64,000 nucleotides of DNA from Pedococcus cremeus (lineage in GTDB: Bacteria; Actinomycetota; Actinomycetes; Actinomycetales; Dermatophilaceae): positions 459,496-523,495 of the forward strand of contig NZ_FOHB01000002.1 of assembly GCF_900111375.1 (NCBI RefSeq). The letters are read 5' to 3'. Of this stretch, positions 29,153 to 38,911 are shown in pieces. The notes under the pieces were generated by a model. It saw only the letters and a list, made by a program, of their open reading frames with translations, was not told where the DNA came from and searched no databases. Within the stretch, counting starts at the first letter, position 1, and every line of letters begins with the position of its first letter. Both the position numbers and the translations under genes were made by a program.

Positions 29153-31090
29153 ATGGGTCAGTCGCCCCCCGGACTCCTCGCCGCCCAGGACGCCGCCTCC
29201 CGCTGCCTCGGCGGCATGTCGGCCGCCGACCAGGACACGTTCCTGCTGCGCCTGGAGCGCTGGTGGGAGGACCTCGTGGCCGGCCTGGCCGGCGCCTACC
29301 CCGACCACGATGTCGACGCGCTCGCGGTGCGCCTCGTGGAGCTGGCCGCCCGCGCCTACACCGAGCGCGACCCCGAGCTGCGGCACCTCGACCAGCGCCG
29401 GGTGCTGCGACCCGACTGGCTGCAGCAACCCTCGATGTTCGGCTACGCCTGCTACACCGAGCGGTTCGCCGGCAGCCTGCGCGGCGTGGCCGACCGGCTC
29501 GGCTACCTCAAGGACCTGGGGGTGGGCTACCTCCACCTCATGCCGCTGTTGCAGCCGCGGGAGGGGGACAACGACGGCGGGTATGCCGTGCAGGACTACC
29601 GCACGGTGCGTCCCGATCTCGGGACCGTCGACGACCTGCGGGAGCTGACGCGTGTGCTGCGCGGCGAGGGGATCTCGCTCGTGCTCGACCTCGTGCTCAA
29701 CCACGTCGCGCGCGAGCACGAGTGGGCGGCGCGGGCCAGGGCGGGGGAGGAGCGCTACCGCGCGTACTTCCACGTCTTCCCGGACCGGGAGCTGCCCGAC
29801 GCCTACGAGCGGACCCTGCCCGAGGTGTTCCCGGACTTCGCCCCGGGGAACTTCACCTGGGACGAGGAGCTGCGAGGCTGGGTCTGGACGACCTTCAACG
29901 AGTGGCAGTGGGACGTCAACTGGTCGAACCCCGAGGTGCTCGTCGAGTACGCCGACATCATCCTGTTCCTCGCCAACCTCGGGGTGGAGGTCCTGCGCCT
30001 CGACGCCATCGCCTTCACGTGGAAACGGCTCGGCACGAGCTGCCAGAACCAGCCCGAGGTGCACGCCCTCACGCAGGCGCTCCGTGCAGTCGCGCGGATC
30101 GCCTGTCCTGCAACGGTGTTCAAGGCCGAGGCCATCGTCGGGCCGCGAGACCTCGTGCAGTACCTCGGACTCGGCACCCACGCGGGGCGGGTGAGCGACC
30201 TCGCCTACCACAACAGCCTCATGGTGCAGGTCTGGTCGATGCTCGCGGCCGGCAACACGGTCCTGGCCCGCCATGCGCTCGCAGCACTGCCGGCGACGCC
30301 TCCCAGCGGCACGTGGATCTGCTACGTGCGCTGCCACGACGACATCGGGTGGGCCATCGACGACGCCGACGCCCGGGCCGTGGGGCTCGACGGCTTCGCG
30401 CACCGGCGGTTCCTGTCCGACTGGTACGCCGGCTCGTTCCCCGGCTCGTGGGCCCGAGGACTGGTCTTCCAGCACAACCGGGCCACCGGTGACAAGCGGA
30501 TCAGTGGCACCGCTGCATCGCTCACGGGTCTGGCGGACGCCGTCACGGCAGGAGCACAGAACACCGCCCTTGCGCGGGTCTTCCTCGCGCACGCGGTCGT
30601 GGCGGGCTGGGGCGGCATACCCGTGGTCTGGAGCGGCGACGAGCTCGCCATACCCAACGACCCGGCATGGGCGAGCGAGCCGGGGCACGAGGACGACAAC
30701 CGGTGGGCCCACCGGCCCCGGCTGGACGCCCGCCGCGTCGCCGACCGCGTCGACCTGCGGACCACCGCCGGCAAGGTCTTCCAGGGACTGGCGCACCTCG
30801 CCCGGGTGCGAGCCGGCCTGCCGCAGCTGCACGCCGCAGCCGACAGCACGGTGCTTCTCGACATCGACGACGGCGTGCTCGCCACGGTGCGGCGCCATCC
30901 GAGCGGCCCGCTCGTGGGCGTCTACAACGTGACGGACTCGTGGCGCCCTTTCCCGTTCGCGCGTTTCGCAGAGGCCGGGATCACCAACCCGATCAACGCC
31001 CTCGGCGCCCACGCGGTCTACGGCGGCGAAGACGGCCAGGTGCTGCTGAGCCCGTATGCCGCCTGGTGGGTGGTGGAAGGCGACGCCTGA
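29153..31090 (+). CDS. Amylosucrase-type GH13 glucosyltransferase
   Basis: A 645-residue GH13 subfamily 4 enzyme. Amylosucrase uses sucrose to extend alpha-1,4-glucan and releases fructose. The N-terminal helical domain (about 1-90) precedes the barrel; the catalytic residues fall at Asp284 (VLRLDAIAF), Glu326 (FKAEAIVG) and Asp396 (RCHDDIGW), almost the spacing of the Neisseria enzyme. The family hallmark [12 protein letters not shown] is present. No signal peptide is seen, so it acts in the cytosol. A TTCAAT box 6 nt before the ATG is a weak leaderless promoter. Sucrose hydrolase, a close relative, is the main alternative. No sucrose uptake genes are adjacent. Confidence 0.87.
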   Translation: MGQSPPGLLAAQDAASRCLGGMSAADQDTFLLRLERWWEDLVAGLAGAYPDHDVDALAVRLVELAARAYTERDPELRHLDQRRVLRPDWLQQPSMFGYACYTERFAGSLRGVADRLGYLKDLGVGYLHLMPLLQPREGDNDGGYAVQDYRTVRPDLGTVDDLRELTRVLRGEGISLVLDLVLNHVAREHEWAARARAGEERYRAYFHVFPDRELPDAYERTLPEVFPDFAPGNFTWDEELRGWVWTTFNEWQWDVNWSNPEVLVEYADIILFLANLGVEVLRLDAIAFTWKRLGTSCQNQPEVHALTQALRAVARIACPATVFKAEAIVGPRDLVQYLGLGTHAGRVSDLAYHNSLMVQVWSMLAAGNTVLARHALAALPATPPSGTWICYVRCHDDIGWAIDDADARAVGLDGFAHRRFLSDWYAGSFPGSWARGLVFQHNRATGDKRISGTAASLTGLADAVTAGAQNTALARVFLAHAVVAGWGGIPVVWSGDELAIPNDPAWASEPGHEDDNRWAHRPRLDARRVADRVDLRTTAGKVFQGLAHLARVRAGLPQLHAAADSTVLLDIDDGVLATVRRHPSGPLVGVYNVTDSWRPFPFARFAEAGITNPINALGAHAVYGGEDGQVLLSPYAAWWVVEGDA

Positions 31091-31156
31091 GTCCTTCCTC
31101 GAGCTGGGACCAAGGACCCCGTGCAGATGAGGGAGTACGAAGTGGAATGACGTAGC

Positions 31157-31200
31157 AGGCATCCCCCGATGGTCTGAAATCCGTTCTGGGGCCTACTTTT
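31157..31200 (+). terminator. Weak hairpin with T run after amylosucrase
   Basis: AGGC...CCCC (31157-31166) can pair with GGGGCCT (31188-31194), followed by acttttt. The stem is bulged, and this is one of the few T runs in the window. It could equally be the AT-rich part of the next promoter. Confidence 0.35.
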
Positions 31201-31328
31201 TCAACCGCCGCTGTGGTGACAATCGAAGCAGGTGCACCGGGGACCGGTCTGCCAGGGGGATCAGTCGGGGGATCTGTCAGGCGCTGTCGCTCCGTGGTGC
31301 CGCCACGCCCGCGAAGCGAGGACCCGCC

Positions 31329-33707
31329 GTGACCCGTCCTGCCACCACCAGAGGACCCAGCCCACCGGTGGTGGTCGCCACTCGGCCCGTCTTCCTGGAC
31401 GACTCCGGCCGGCGGTGGCGCCGTTTCCGGCTGGTGGTGCTGGCGGTGGTCGTCGTGCTGCTCGCCCTGACCGCAGTGGTCGCCCCACACGTCTGGGCCA
31501 GTCCGGCCCTGCAGGTGAGCGGGGAGCAGCTGGCGCCTCCCGTGACGAGTGCCGACACCGGCCTGCAGGCCCCGCTGGTCGGGGGCGGGCCCCTCGTGCG
31601 GGTGCTCGAGGTCCGGCGCGAGCAGGGTGTTGCCTCCGGGTGGGACCCCTTCACCCGACGACTGGTCGTGCCGTCCTTCCCCGCGGCGGACAGCCGGGCC
31701 ATCGGCTCCAGCAGGTACGTCATCCAGCGCTACGGGTACTCGGCGGTGGCGACGCGGACGATCTCGCTCACTTTCGACGACGGGCCCGACCCCGTGTGGA
31801 CACCCAAGCTGCTGGACCTGTTGTCGCAGAACAAGGTCCCGGCCACCTTCTTCACCACCGGGACCATGATCGCCAAGTACCCCGAGCTGTTCCGGCGCGA
31901 GGTGCGCGAGGGGCACGCCGTCGCCAACCACACGCTGACCCATCTCGACGTCAGCAGCGCGAGCGCGACCCGCGCCCGGCTGGAGATGGTGGTGAGCGAC
32001 CGGATCATCCGCGCCGTCACCGGCACGGAGGCGGCCTACTTCCGCCTGCCGTACGAGGGCAACGACGTCGCCTCCACGCAGGCGACCGTCGACGGCATCC
32101 TGCGCGCGCAGCGGTTCGGCTACGTCGTGGCCTCCCACGACTTCGACACCGACGACTGGGCGTATGCCGCGGGGCAGGAGAAGGGCGCGATCCCGTTGCC
32201 GCCGTTGGACGGTCGCAACGTGACGGTCCTGTTGCACGACGGTGGGGGACACGGGCGGAAGATGACCGTCGACTACGTTCGGCGGCTGATCCCCTGGGCG
32301 AAGGCCCAGGGCTACACGTTCCACACCATGCCGCAGGTGCAGCCGGACCTCGCGGAACGCGTCACGAGGGTGCGGCCGACGGTCTGGGACCAGCTCACGC
32401 TCCGCGGGGTGCAGGCGCTGTACGTGTGGCCGGACCTGTTGCTGCGCGCCCTCTTCCTGTTCGCCGTGGTCTCGGTCGTCGCGATCAACCTGGTCAACAC
32501 CGGCCTGGCGGTACGACGGCACCGGTGCCGCCGACGGCAGTGGTGGCCGGAGGCGGGGGACATGTCGCTGCCCGTCTCGGTGCTCCTGGCCGCCTACAAC
32601 GAGGAGAAGGTGATCGCCCGGACCCTGCGCACGGTGCTGGCGTCGGACTTCCCCCTGCTCGATGTGGTGGTCGTGGACGACGGATCCAGTGACGGAACGG
32701 CCGACGTCGTGCGCTCGATCGCGCGTGACGACGCGCGGGTCGTGCTGGTGCAGCAGCCGAACCGGGGCAAGGCGCGGGCGCTCAACGCCGGACTGTCCCG
32801 GGTCCGGGGGCGGTACGTCGTCACCCTCGACGCCGACACGGTGCTGACACCCACCACCGTCACCCGACTGGTGCGGCACTTCGCGCTCGACCACACCGGC
32901 CAGCTGGCCGCGGTGGCGGGAGTCGTCGCCGTGGGCAACCGGGAGCGGAACCTCCTCACGCGATGGCAGGCACTGGAGTACCTCACCCAGATCGGCATCG
33001 ACCGCGCGGCGCAGGACGAGCTGGGCGCCATCACGATCGTGCCAGGGGCGTGCGCGGCTTGGCGCAAGGAGGCCATCGAGTCCGTCGGCGGCTACACCGA
33101 CGTTACCCTGGCGGAGGACTGCGACCTCTCGCTGTCGCTGCACCGCTGCGGCTGGCGAGTGACCCAGGACGACGAGGCACTGGCGTTCACCGAGGCGCCG
33201 GACACCGTCGACGCGCTTCTGGCCCAGCGCACCCGCTGGGTGTTCGGCACGCTGCAGTCGATCTGGAAGCACCGCGACCTGGTGATGCGGCGCGGCTCCG
33301 GGCCGCTGGGCTGGTACGTGCTGCCGGCCTACGTCGCGTCGATCGTCGTGCCGCTGCTGTTCCTGCCCTTCGCCACGGTCATGGCGGTGTACGCCGCGCA
33401 GCGGCAGGGGATCGGCATCGTGCTGGTCTTCTTCCTGCTCTTCATGCTGGTGCACCTGGCCGTGGCCGGAGTGGCCGTGCTCCTCATGGGAGAGCGGCCG
33501 GTGCACCTGCTCGTGGTGCCTGTCTACCGGGTGGTGCAGGAGCCGCTGCGGGCCTACCTGCTCCACACGTGCGTCCTCATGGCGATCCGCGGCGTGCGCG
33601 GCGGCTGGCACAAGCTGGCCCGCACCGGGGCGGTCGACACCGCGGTCGTCTCCGTCGTCGCCGGCACCCCGCCCGAACCGGCCCGAGCCGGGCGGCGGGG
33701 CGCGTGA
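31329..33707 (+). CDS. Polysaccharide deacetylase-glycosyltransferase 2 fusion (membrane polysaccharide synthase)
   Basis: A 792-residue membrane protein. After one helix (about 33-53) comes an external NodB deacetylase domain (about 142-340) with SLTFDDGPDP (Asp150, Asp151) and NHTLTH (His201, His205). A second helix (about 375-395) leads to a cytosolic GT2 domain (about 411-660) with VDDGSSDG, LDADTV, LAEDCDLS and the synthase motif QRTRW, then three or more C-terminal helices. The plan suggests a processive synthase of a beta-linked amino-sugar polymer that also deacetylates it outside, comparable to PgaC plus the deacetylase half of PgaB in PNAG systems. The next gene, a GH18 lipoprotein, overlaps by 4 bp. 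GTG start, with GCGAGGA upstream. Confidence 0.87.
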   Translation: MTRPATTRGPSPPVVVATRPVFLDDSGRRWRRFRLVVLAVVVVLLALTAVVAPHVWASPALQVSGEQLAPPVTSADTGLQAPLVGGGPLVRVLEVRREQGVASGWDPFTRRLVVPSFPAADSRAIGSSRYVIQRYGYSAVATRTISLTFDDGPDPVWTPKLLDLLSQNKVPATFFTTGTMIAKYPELFRREVREGHAVANHTLTHLDVSSASATRARLEMVVSDRIIRAVTGTEAAYFRLPYEGNDVASTQATVDGILRAQRFGYVVASHDFDTDDWAYAAGQEKGAIPLPPLDGRNVTVLLHDGGGHGRKMTVDYVRRLIPWAKAQGYTFHTMPQVQPDLAERVTRVRPTVWDQLTLRGVQALYVWPDLLLRALFLFAVVSVVAINLVNTGLAVRRHRCRRRQWWPEAGDMSLPVSVLLAAYNEEKVIARTLRTVLASDFPLLDVVVVDDGSSDGTADVVRSIARDDARVVLVQQPNRGKARALNAGLSRVRGRYVVTLDADTVLTPTTVTRLVRHFALDHTGQLAAVAGVVAVGNRERNLLTRWQALEYLTQIGIDRAAQDELGAITIVPGACAAWRKEAIESVGGYTDVTLAEDCDLSLSLHRCGWRVTQDDEALAFTEAPDTVDALLAQRTRWVFGTLQSIWKHRDLVMRRGSGPLGWYVLPAYVASIVVPLLFLPFATVMAVYAAQRQGIGIVLVFFLLFMLVHLAVAGVAVLLMGERPVHLLVVPVYRVVQEPLRAYLLHTCVLMAIRGVRGGWHKLARTGAVDTAVVSVVAGTPPEPARAGRRGA

Positions 33708-34612
33708 GCCTGACCCGGTGTGCCGCGGCCCTCCTGGCCGTGGTGACGCTCACTGGCGTCGTGTCTGGCTGCGCGGCGAGTCCCGGGGCGGGGGAGCCGA
33801 GCGCGTCGTCCGTCGTCAGCCGCTCGGCGCTGCCACCGCGGGTCGTGGCCGGCTACTGGCACTCCTGGGGGACCCCGGCGGTGCGGCTGCGCGACGTGCC
33901 GCCTGAGTACACCGTCGTCATGGCGGCCTTCGCGGTGGGGGACCGCACCGGACGCGTGCGGTTCACGCCCACGGCGCAGAGCGCCGCGTCACTGGTTGCC
34001 GACGTGCGTTCGCTGCAGGCCTCCGGCCGGCGCGTGCTGCTGGCCGTGGGTGGGTGGAACGACGGCGGGCTCCAGATCCGCACCGACGCCCAGCTGGAGG
34101 CCTTCCTCGCCTCGGTGACCCCGATCATCGATCGCTACGGCTTCAGCGGCCTCGACTGGGACCTCGAGCACGGGATCTCGCCGGCCACGCTGGAGCGGGC
34201 CACGCGCCGGCTGGCCGAGCGGTACGGGCAGCGGTTCGCCATCACGATGGCGCCCATCCTCGGAGCGCGCGAGCCCGAACAGCTCGAGCTGGCGCGCCGC
34301 ATCGCCGACCTGCTCGACATGGTGAACCCGCAGTACTACAACGGCGGACGGTCCGACCCGGCGTGGATCCTGCAGCACACCCTGGGCTGGGAGCGGGTCG
34401 TGGGTGAGCAGTCGGTGGGCATGGGCTTCCTGCTCGTCCGGCTGCCGGGCGAGACAGGGACACAGACGTCACAGGCGATCTGCACCATGTGGCAGCGACT
34501 GCTCGAGAGCGCGCCCCGCGCCCGGGGCGTCATGCTGTGGTCGGTCAACCACGACCGGTCCCAGGGCTACCGCTTCGCGAGGACCTGCGCGCGCACCATC
34601 CTGCGCTCCTGA
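33704..34612 (+). CDS. GH18-family lipoprotein (chitinase-like)
   Basis: A 302-residue lipoprotein: the signal segment ends in the lipobox VVSGC with Cys23. The GH18 domain (about 45-300) shows VLLAVGGWND, then FSGLDWDLEHG with Asp151, Asp153 and the catalytic acid Glu155, then ITMAPILG and DMVNPQYYN. Such enzymes cut beta-1,4-linked N-acetylglucosamine polymers. It starts inside the stop of the synthase gene (GTGA overlap), so it is coupled to polymer production and may release, trim or edit the new polysaccharide. Note that PgaB carries a hydrolase fused to the deacetylase, whereas here the hydrolase is separate and membrane-anchored. Confidence 0.88.
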   Translation: MSLTRCAAALLAVVTLTGVVSGCAASPGAGEPSASSVVSRSALPPRVVAGYWHSWGTPAVRLRDVPPEYTVVMAAFAVGDRTGRVRFTPTAQSAASLVADVRSLQASGRRVLLAVGGWNDGGLQIRTDAQLEAFLASVTPIIDRYGFSGLDWDLEHGISPATLERATRRLAERYGQRFAITMAPILGAREPEQLELARRIADLLDMVNPQYYNGGRSDPAWILQHTLGWERVVGEQSVGMGFLLVRLPGETGTQTSQAICTMWQRLLESAPRARGVMLWSVNHDRSQGYRFARTCARTILRS

Positions 34613-34708
34613 CTGGCCGAAAACGGGTTGTCGCCATCAGACGTGGCCGACCACACTCGGGACCGGCCGGGGAACGCCCTGGAACCAGCGACCGTGAGGA
34701 GCACGCCC

Positions 34709-35443
34709 GTGCAGGGATTCGACCCGTTCAGCAGCTTCGGCCCCGACGTGGCGGCTCGCTACGACGAGGACCTGCGCGGCGACGAGGTCGAGACGGTGGA
34801 GCTCCTCACGGAGCTGGCCGGTGAGGGGCCTGCGCTGGAGCTCGCCATCGGCACCGGCCGGGTGGCGCTGCCCGTGTCGGCCAGGGGAGTGCGCGTCGAC
34901 GGGATCGAGCAGTCGGAGGCGATGGTCGAGCGGCTGCGGGCCAAGCCCGGAGGCGGCGAGCTCGACGTGGCCGTCGGCGACATGGCGAGGGTGGAGCTGC
35001 CGGGCCGGTACGCCTTGGTGTACCTGGTGTTCAACACGATCCACAACCTGCTGACCCAGGACGAGCAGGTGCGGTGCTTCGAGAACGCGGCCCGGCACCT
35101 GGAGCCGGACGGTGTCTTCGTCGTCGAGACCGGGGTGCCCTGGCGCGGCCCACGCGAGGGTGCGTACGTGGAGGTGGGTGCAGTGGCCCTCGACGAGGTG
35201 CGTCTCAGCCCGCACACCTACGACGCCTTGACGCAGGTCCTGGACATCAACCACATGAGGCTCAGCACGTCGGGCATCACCATGTCGCCGATCTCTCTGC
35301 GCCTGGTCTACCCGAGCGAGCTCGACCTCATGGCGAGGATCGCGGGGCTGAGGCTTCGGCACCGGTGGGGTGGCTGGAAGAAGGAGCCCTTCACCCACCA
35401 GAGCCGGCGTCACGTGTCCGTCTACGAACGCCGACCTGCCTGA
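34709..35443 (+). CDS. Class I SAM-dependent methyltransferase
   Basis: A 244-residue soluble protein with a Rossmann methyltransferase core: ALELAIGTGRVALPVSARG is motif I, VDGIEQSEAMVERL motif II, and LVYLVFNTIHNLLTQDEQVRCFENAARHLEPDG holds motifs III and post-III. The N terminus GFDPFSSFGPDVAARYDE is common in actinobacterial small-molecule methyltransferases. The GTG start has GAGGAG 7 nt upstream; a TTG 81 nt earlier has no ribosome site. The substrate is unknown. It is convergent with rlmC, only 4 bp apart. Confidence 0.87.
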   Translation: MQGFDPFSSFGPDVAARYDEDLRGDEVETVELLTELAGEGPALELAIGTGRVALPVSARGVRVDGIEQSEAMVERLRAKPGGGELDVAVGDMARVELPGRYALVYLVFNTIHNLLTQDEQVRCFENAARHLEPDGVFVVETGVPWRGPREGAYVEVGAVALDEVRLSPHTYDALTQVLDINHMRLSTSGITMSPISLRLVYPSELDLMARIAGLRLRHRWGGWKKEPFTHQSRRHVSVYERRPA

Positions 35444-35447
35444 CGTC

Positions 35448-36602
35448 CTAGCGCCGCTCGAGCAGCACCATGACCTCGTGGTGCGACGTCTGGGGGAACA
35501 TGTCGAACAGCCGCGCCCGCCGCACCTGCAGGTGGGGCATGGCCTCGAGGTCGACGGCGAGCGAGCGCGCGTTGCAGCTGGAGTAGACGACGTGCTGGAC
35601 ACGGGAGTGGTCGAGCCACGCGGCGAGCTCGCGGCCGAAGCCGCGCCGCGGCGGGTTGACCACGACGGCGTCGGGAGCCTGCTCGGGCGGCCGCTGCACG
35701 GCATACCGGGTGGCGTCGTCGGCACGGAACGTCGCGTGGGTTCCGTTGTCTTGCAACGGAATCTCGCCCAGCGTGTGCTCGGCGCTGGCGACAGCCTCCT
35801 CGGAGACCTCGATGCCGGTCACCTGCGCCGGGGGAGTGGCGGTGGTGAGGGCGTGCAGGGCGAACCCGCCGACGCCGCAGTAGAGGTCCCACAGCGACGT
35901 GGGGGCGACCTCGGCCAGCCACTCCTGTGCCTGCCGGTAGAGGCCTGCGGCGACGGTCGTGTTGGTCTGGAAGAAGCTCTGCGGCCGCAGGTGCAGCGTG
36001 ATGCCGTTGACGCGCATCGGCAGCGTCGCGTGCTCGGTGAGGACCTGCTCCTGCTCGCCTTCGAGCAGGGCGGCGTGCTGGGGCAGGAAGTTCGCGGTCA
36101 CCACCCGAGTCCCGGGCAGACGTGCCAGCAGGTCGGGCAGGCTGCGCTCCAGGCGCCCGAGCTGGCCGGGGGAGCGCAGCACGAAGCGCACCATGAGCTC
36201 GCCATCGGGGGAGTGGGTGACGAGGACGTGCTTGAGCTCGCCGGTGCGTCGTGGCACGTCATAGGGGGTCAGGCCGAGCCGGCCGACGAGGTCGGGCAGC
36301 CTCAGGACTGCCTCGTGCAGGCCGGGCTCGTAGAGGCCACAGTGGCGCAGGTCGACGCCGGCACCCGTGGGGTCGAGGATGCCGAGGGTCGGCTCACCGC
36401 GACGACCGCCGACGACCAGCTTGGCCTTGTTGCGAAAGGCGGACTCCGGTCCGGTGAACGGCTCCAGCCACACGTCGGCCGGTGCGGCGTCGGCGAGCAG
36501 GGTGCGCACCGCCGCGTCCTTGTCGGCGAGCTGTGCGGCATACGGGACGCCCATGAGGGCGCACGAGCGGCACCGTCCCGCGTCGAAGTAGTCGCACTGC
36601 AC
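35448..36602 (-). CDS. rlmC: 23S rRNA m5U methyltransferase, RlmC/RlmCD type
   Basis: A 384-residue RNA uridine-5 methyltransferase. The iron-sulfur cluster cysteines Cys3, Cys11, Cys14 and Cys88 are at the expected places, and there is no TRAM domain, as in RlmC. SAM motif I is LWDLYCGVGGFAL; DAVVVNPPRRGFG and the catalytic Cys in VYSSCNARSL complete the site. It methylates U747 (and in some species U1939) of 23S rRNA. The box TAGCCT (36609-36614, reverse) stands 6 nt before GTG, a clean leaderless start. Confidence 0.93.
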   Translation of the reverse strand: MQCDYFDAGRCRSCALMGVPYAAQLADKDAAVRTLLADAAPADVWLEPFTGPESAFRNKAKLVVGGRRGEPTLGILDPTGAGVDLRHCGLYEPGLHEAVLRLPDLVGRLGLTPYDVPRRTGELKHVLVTHSPDGELMVRFVLRSPGQLGRLERSLPDLLARLPGTRVVTANFLPQHAALLEGEQEQVLTEHATLPMRVNGITLHLRPQSFFQTNTTVAAGLYRQAQEWLAEVAPTSLWDLYCGVGGFALHALTTATPPAQVTGIEVSEEAVASAEHTLGEIPLQDNGTHATFRADDATRYAVQRPPEQAPDAVVVNPPRRGFGRELAAWLDHSRVQHVVYSSCNARSLAVDLEAMPHLQVRRARLFDMFPQTSHHEVMVLLERR

Positions 36603-36741
36603 CGGACAAGGCTAGAAGGACGGGGTCTCGGCGCTCGAAGGGGATCGGCGCGGCACCGCACTGTCGGTGGGGCTCTCTAGCGTGGAACCGAGAGACGAGG
36701 CGTGACCTCAACACGTGGGGTCGCCAAGGAGAGGAGCTGTC

Positions 36742-37296
36742 ATGAGCACACTCGAGAACCGCCCGCACCTCGCCCTCGTGGTGATCGACGTGCAGAACGG
36801 CGTGGTGTCCGGCTCCCACCAGCGAGATGCCGTCGTCACCAACATCGCCTCGCTCGTCGACCGGGCGAGGGCCGAGGCGGTGCCGGTCGTGTGGGTCCAG
36901 CACTCCGACGACCACCTGGCCAAGGGGAGCGACGCCTGGCAGTACGTGCCGGAGCTGGGCCGCCGCGAGGGTGAGGCGCTGGTGCACAAGTCCTACAACG
37001 ACTCGTTCGAGGCGACCGGTCTCGAGGAGGTCCTCGCCGGCGCTGGGGTGGGGCGGCTCGTCGTGACCGGCGCCGAGACCGACGCATGCGTCCGGGCGAC
37101 GATCCACGGGGCGTTGACCCGGGGTTACGACGTGACCCTGGTGGCCGACGCGCACACGACCGGAGACCGCAGCGCCTGGGGCGCGCCGCCACCGGACCAG
37201 GTGATCGCCCACACGAACCTGTACTGGCAGTACCAGTCGGCGCCGGGGCGGACGACCGCCGTCGTGCCGACCGAGGAGGTGGCGTTCCGCGGCTGA
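36742..37296 (+). CDS. Isochorismatase-like cysteine hydrolase
   Basis: A 184-residue cysteine hydrolase. The catalytic triad is Asp16 (VVIDVQNG), Lys83 (VHKSYNDSF) and Cys116 (GAETDACVRAT). Family members hydrolyse amides such as nicotinamide, N-carbamoyl compounds or isochorismate. Strong AAGGAGAGGAG ribosome site. A -10-like TAGCGT at 36678-36683 suggests its own promoter. The next gene is a peptidase-like amidohydrolase about 80 bp on; the two could act on the same amide, but they have separate -10 boxes. Confidence 0.88.
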   Translation: MSTLENRPHLALVVIDVQNGVVSGSHQRDAVVTNIASLVDRARAEAVPVVWVQHSDDHLAKGSDAWQYVPELGRREGEALVHKSYNDSFEATGLEEVLAGAGVGRLVVTGAETDACVRATIHGALTRGYDVTLVADAHTTGDRSAWGAPPPDQVIAHTNLYWQYQSAPGRTTAVVPTEEVAFRG

Positions 37297-37375
37297 CGGC
37301 CTGACCCACGTGCTGACGCCCTGGCTCCTGGCCGGGTCGGCGTCCCCGGCGTAGCGTCTGGAGAGGACCCGCCCC

Positions 37376-38635
37376 GTGACGACGGCGGGCAGCTCGGTCG
37401 GGGAGATGGGCGCCATGACCCGCATCACAGATGTGCTGGGGCGGATGGACAGGACACGGGCGTGGCAGGAGGAGCTCTACACCCACCTCCACGCCCATCC
37501 GGAGCTGAGCTCTCACGAGGTGGAGACCGCAGCCGAGGTCTCCCGGCGCCTCGAGGCCTTCGGCTACGAGGTGCAGCGCATCGGTGGCGGCGTCGTGGGA
37601 GTCCTCGTCAACGGGTCGGGTCACACCGTGCTCACGCGTGCCGACATGGATGCCCTGCCGGTGACGGAGCTGACGGGACTTCCGTACGCGTCCAAGGTCA
37701 CCGCGGTGGACGAGGCCGGCGCGACGGTGGGTGTCTCGCACGCCTGCGGACACGACGTCCACGTCGTTGCCCTCCTGGGGGCAGCCGAGCTGCTGGCCGG
37801 TGCCAGGGACGCCTGGAGCGGCACCTTCACAGCGCTCTTCCAGCCGGCCGAGGAAACCGCCGCGGGCGCCCGGGCCATGCTCGAGGACGGGCTCACGGAC
37901 CGGGTCCCTCGTCCTGACGTCGCCTTCGGGCAGCACGTGCTCAACCACGCGGCCGGAGTGGTCGGCACCCAGGCCGGCCCGGTGCTCTCGGCGGGGGACA
38001 GCATCCGGATCACCGTGTTCGGCAAGGGGTCGCACGGCTCGATGCCCCACCTGGGGGTCGACCCGGTCGTGCTCGCGGCGTCGATCGTCCTGCGGCTGCA
38101 GACCATCGTGGCCCGGGAGACGAAGCCGGGGGAGTTCGCCGTGGTCACGGTCGGCAGCAGCACCGCCGGCACCAAGAGCAACATCATCGCCGACCGCGCG
38201 GTGCTGCTGGTCAACGTGCGCACCTACGACCTCGAGGTCCGCGACCGGGTGCTCGGCAGCATCGAGCGCATCGTCCGTGCGGAGTGCGAGGCATCCGGGT
38301 CGCCGGAGCCACCCACGTTCGAGTACTACGACCAGTACCCGCTCACCGACAACGACCCCGACGTCACCGCCAGGCTGACGGACGCCTTCCGGGACCACTT
38401 CGGCGAGGGACGGGTCGTCACCCTGGGCAGGGTCACGGCGAGCGAGGACTTCAGCCGCCTGCCTGACGCCTTCGGGATCCCTTACAGCTACTGGGGCGTG
38501 GGCGGCTTCGCGCCCGGCCAGCAGCCGTACCCCAACCACTCGCCCTACTTCGCGCCGTCGATCCAGCCCACCCTGGATGCCGGCACCGAGGCCATCGTCG
38601 TGGCGGCCCTGGCATACCTGGGCAAGGACAGGTGA
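37376..38635 (+). CDS. M20 family amidohydrolase (aminoacylase/hippurate hydrolase-like)
   Basis: A 419-residue zinc amidohydrolase of the M20D type. Metal-binding blocks are RADMDALPV, SHACGHDVHV and FQPAEETAAGA, with GKGSHGSMPH in the lid/dimerisation domain and TASEDFS near the end. Enzymes of this group remove acyl groups from amino acids or indole-3-acetyl conjugates. A -10-like TAGCGT (37352-37357) and a GGAGAGGA ribosome site precede the GTG. A second in-frame ATG at 37415 could shorten the protein by 13 residues. No signal peptide. Confidence 0.9.
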   Translation: MTTAGSSVGEMGAMTRITDVLGRMDRTRAWQEELYTHLHAHPELSSHEVETAAEVSRRLEAFGYEVQRIGGGVVGVLVNGSGHTVLTRADMDALPVTELTGLPYASKVTAVDEAGATVGVSHACGHDVHVVALLGAAELLAGARDAWSGTFTALFQPAEETAAGARAMLEDGLTDRVPRPDVAFGQHVLNHAAGVVGTQAGPVLSAGDSIRITVFGKGSHGSMPHLGVDPVVLAASIVLRLQTIVARETKPGEFAVVTVGSSTAGTKSNIIADRAVLLVNVRTYDLEVRDRVLGSIERIVRAECEASGSPEPPTFEYYDQYPLTDNDPDVTARLTDAFRDHFGEGRVVTLGRVTASEDFSRLPDAFGIPYSYWGVGGFAPGQQPYPNHSPYFAPSIQPTLDAGTEAIVVAALAYLGKDR

Positions 38636-38680
38636 CGGTAGTCAGGTGGTCCCGGCCATGGGAGTGGGGGCGTGACGGAA

Positions 38681-38716
38681 CAACTAGTTGACATAATGTT
38701 GATTATCGGCGTTAAG
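38681..38716 (+). promoter_or_regulatory. AT-rich promoter/operator-like island
   Basis: The palindrome AACTAGTT (38682-38689) runs into TTGACA (38688-38693), and TTGACA-TAA-TGTTGA (38688-38702) is an imperfect dyad, the shape of MarR-type operators. No regulator gene is adjacent. A weak GTTAAG lies 17 bp after the TTGACA. Confidence 0.4.
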
Positions 38717-38724
38717 GGTTGGCG

Positions 38725-38898
38725 TTAAGGGACGGCTTTCAGGGTCACCGCGCGGGAGCCCGCGCTGCCCACAGTCATCGTCGTCTCACGGCGTCGCGCT
38801 GCGCCGGTGACGACCTGGCAAGGCACTCCCGACGTCGGCGCGGCCGGCAGCTTCTGTGTCCAGCTGGAGCTCAACCGCGGGTCTGCGGTCGTGCACTG
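38725..38898 (-). pseudogene. Possible relic of a DUF4232-like secreted protein
   Basis: The reverse-strand frame reads CTTADPRLSSSW at its start, like the first beta strand of DUF4232 domains, and ends TVGSAGSRAVTLKAVP before a TAA. The middle of such a domain is missing, and upstream the frame runs into the 13-bp repeats without a plausible start. This is a guess from a few residues. Confidence 0.22.
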
Positions 38899-38911
38899 TT
38901 TCGTCCCCGTT

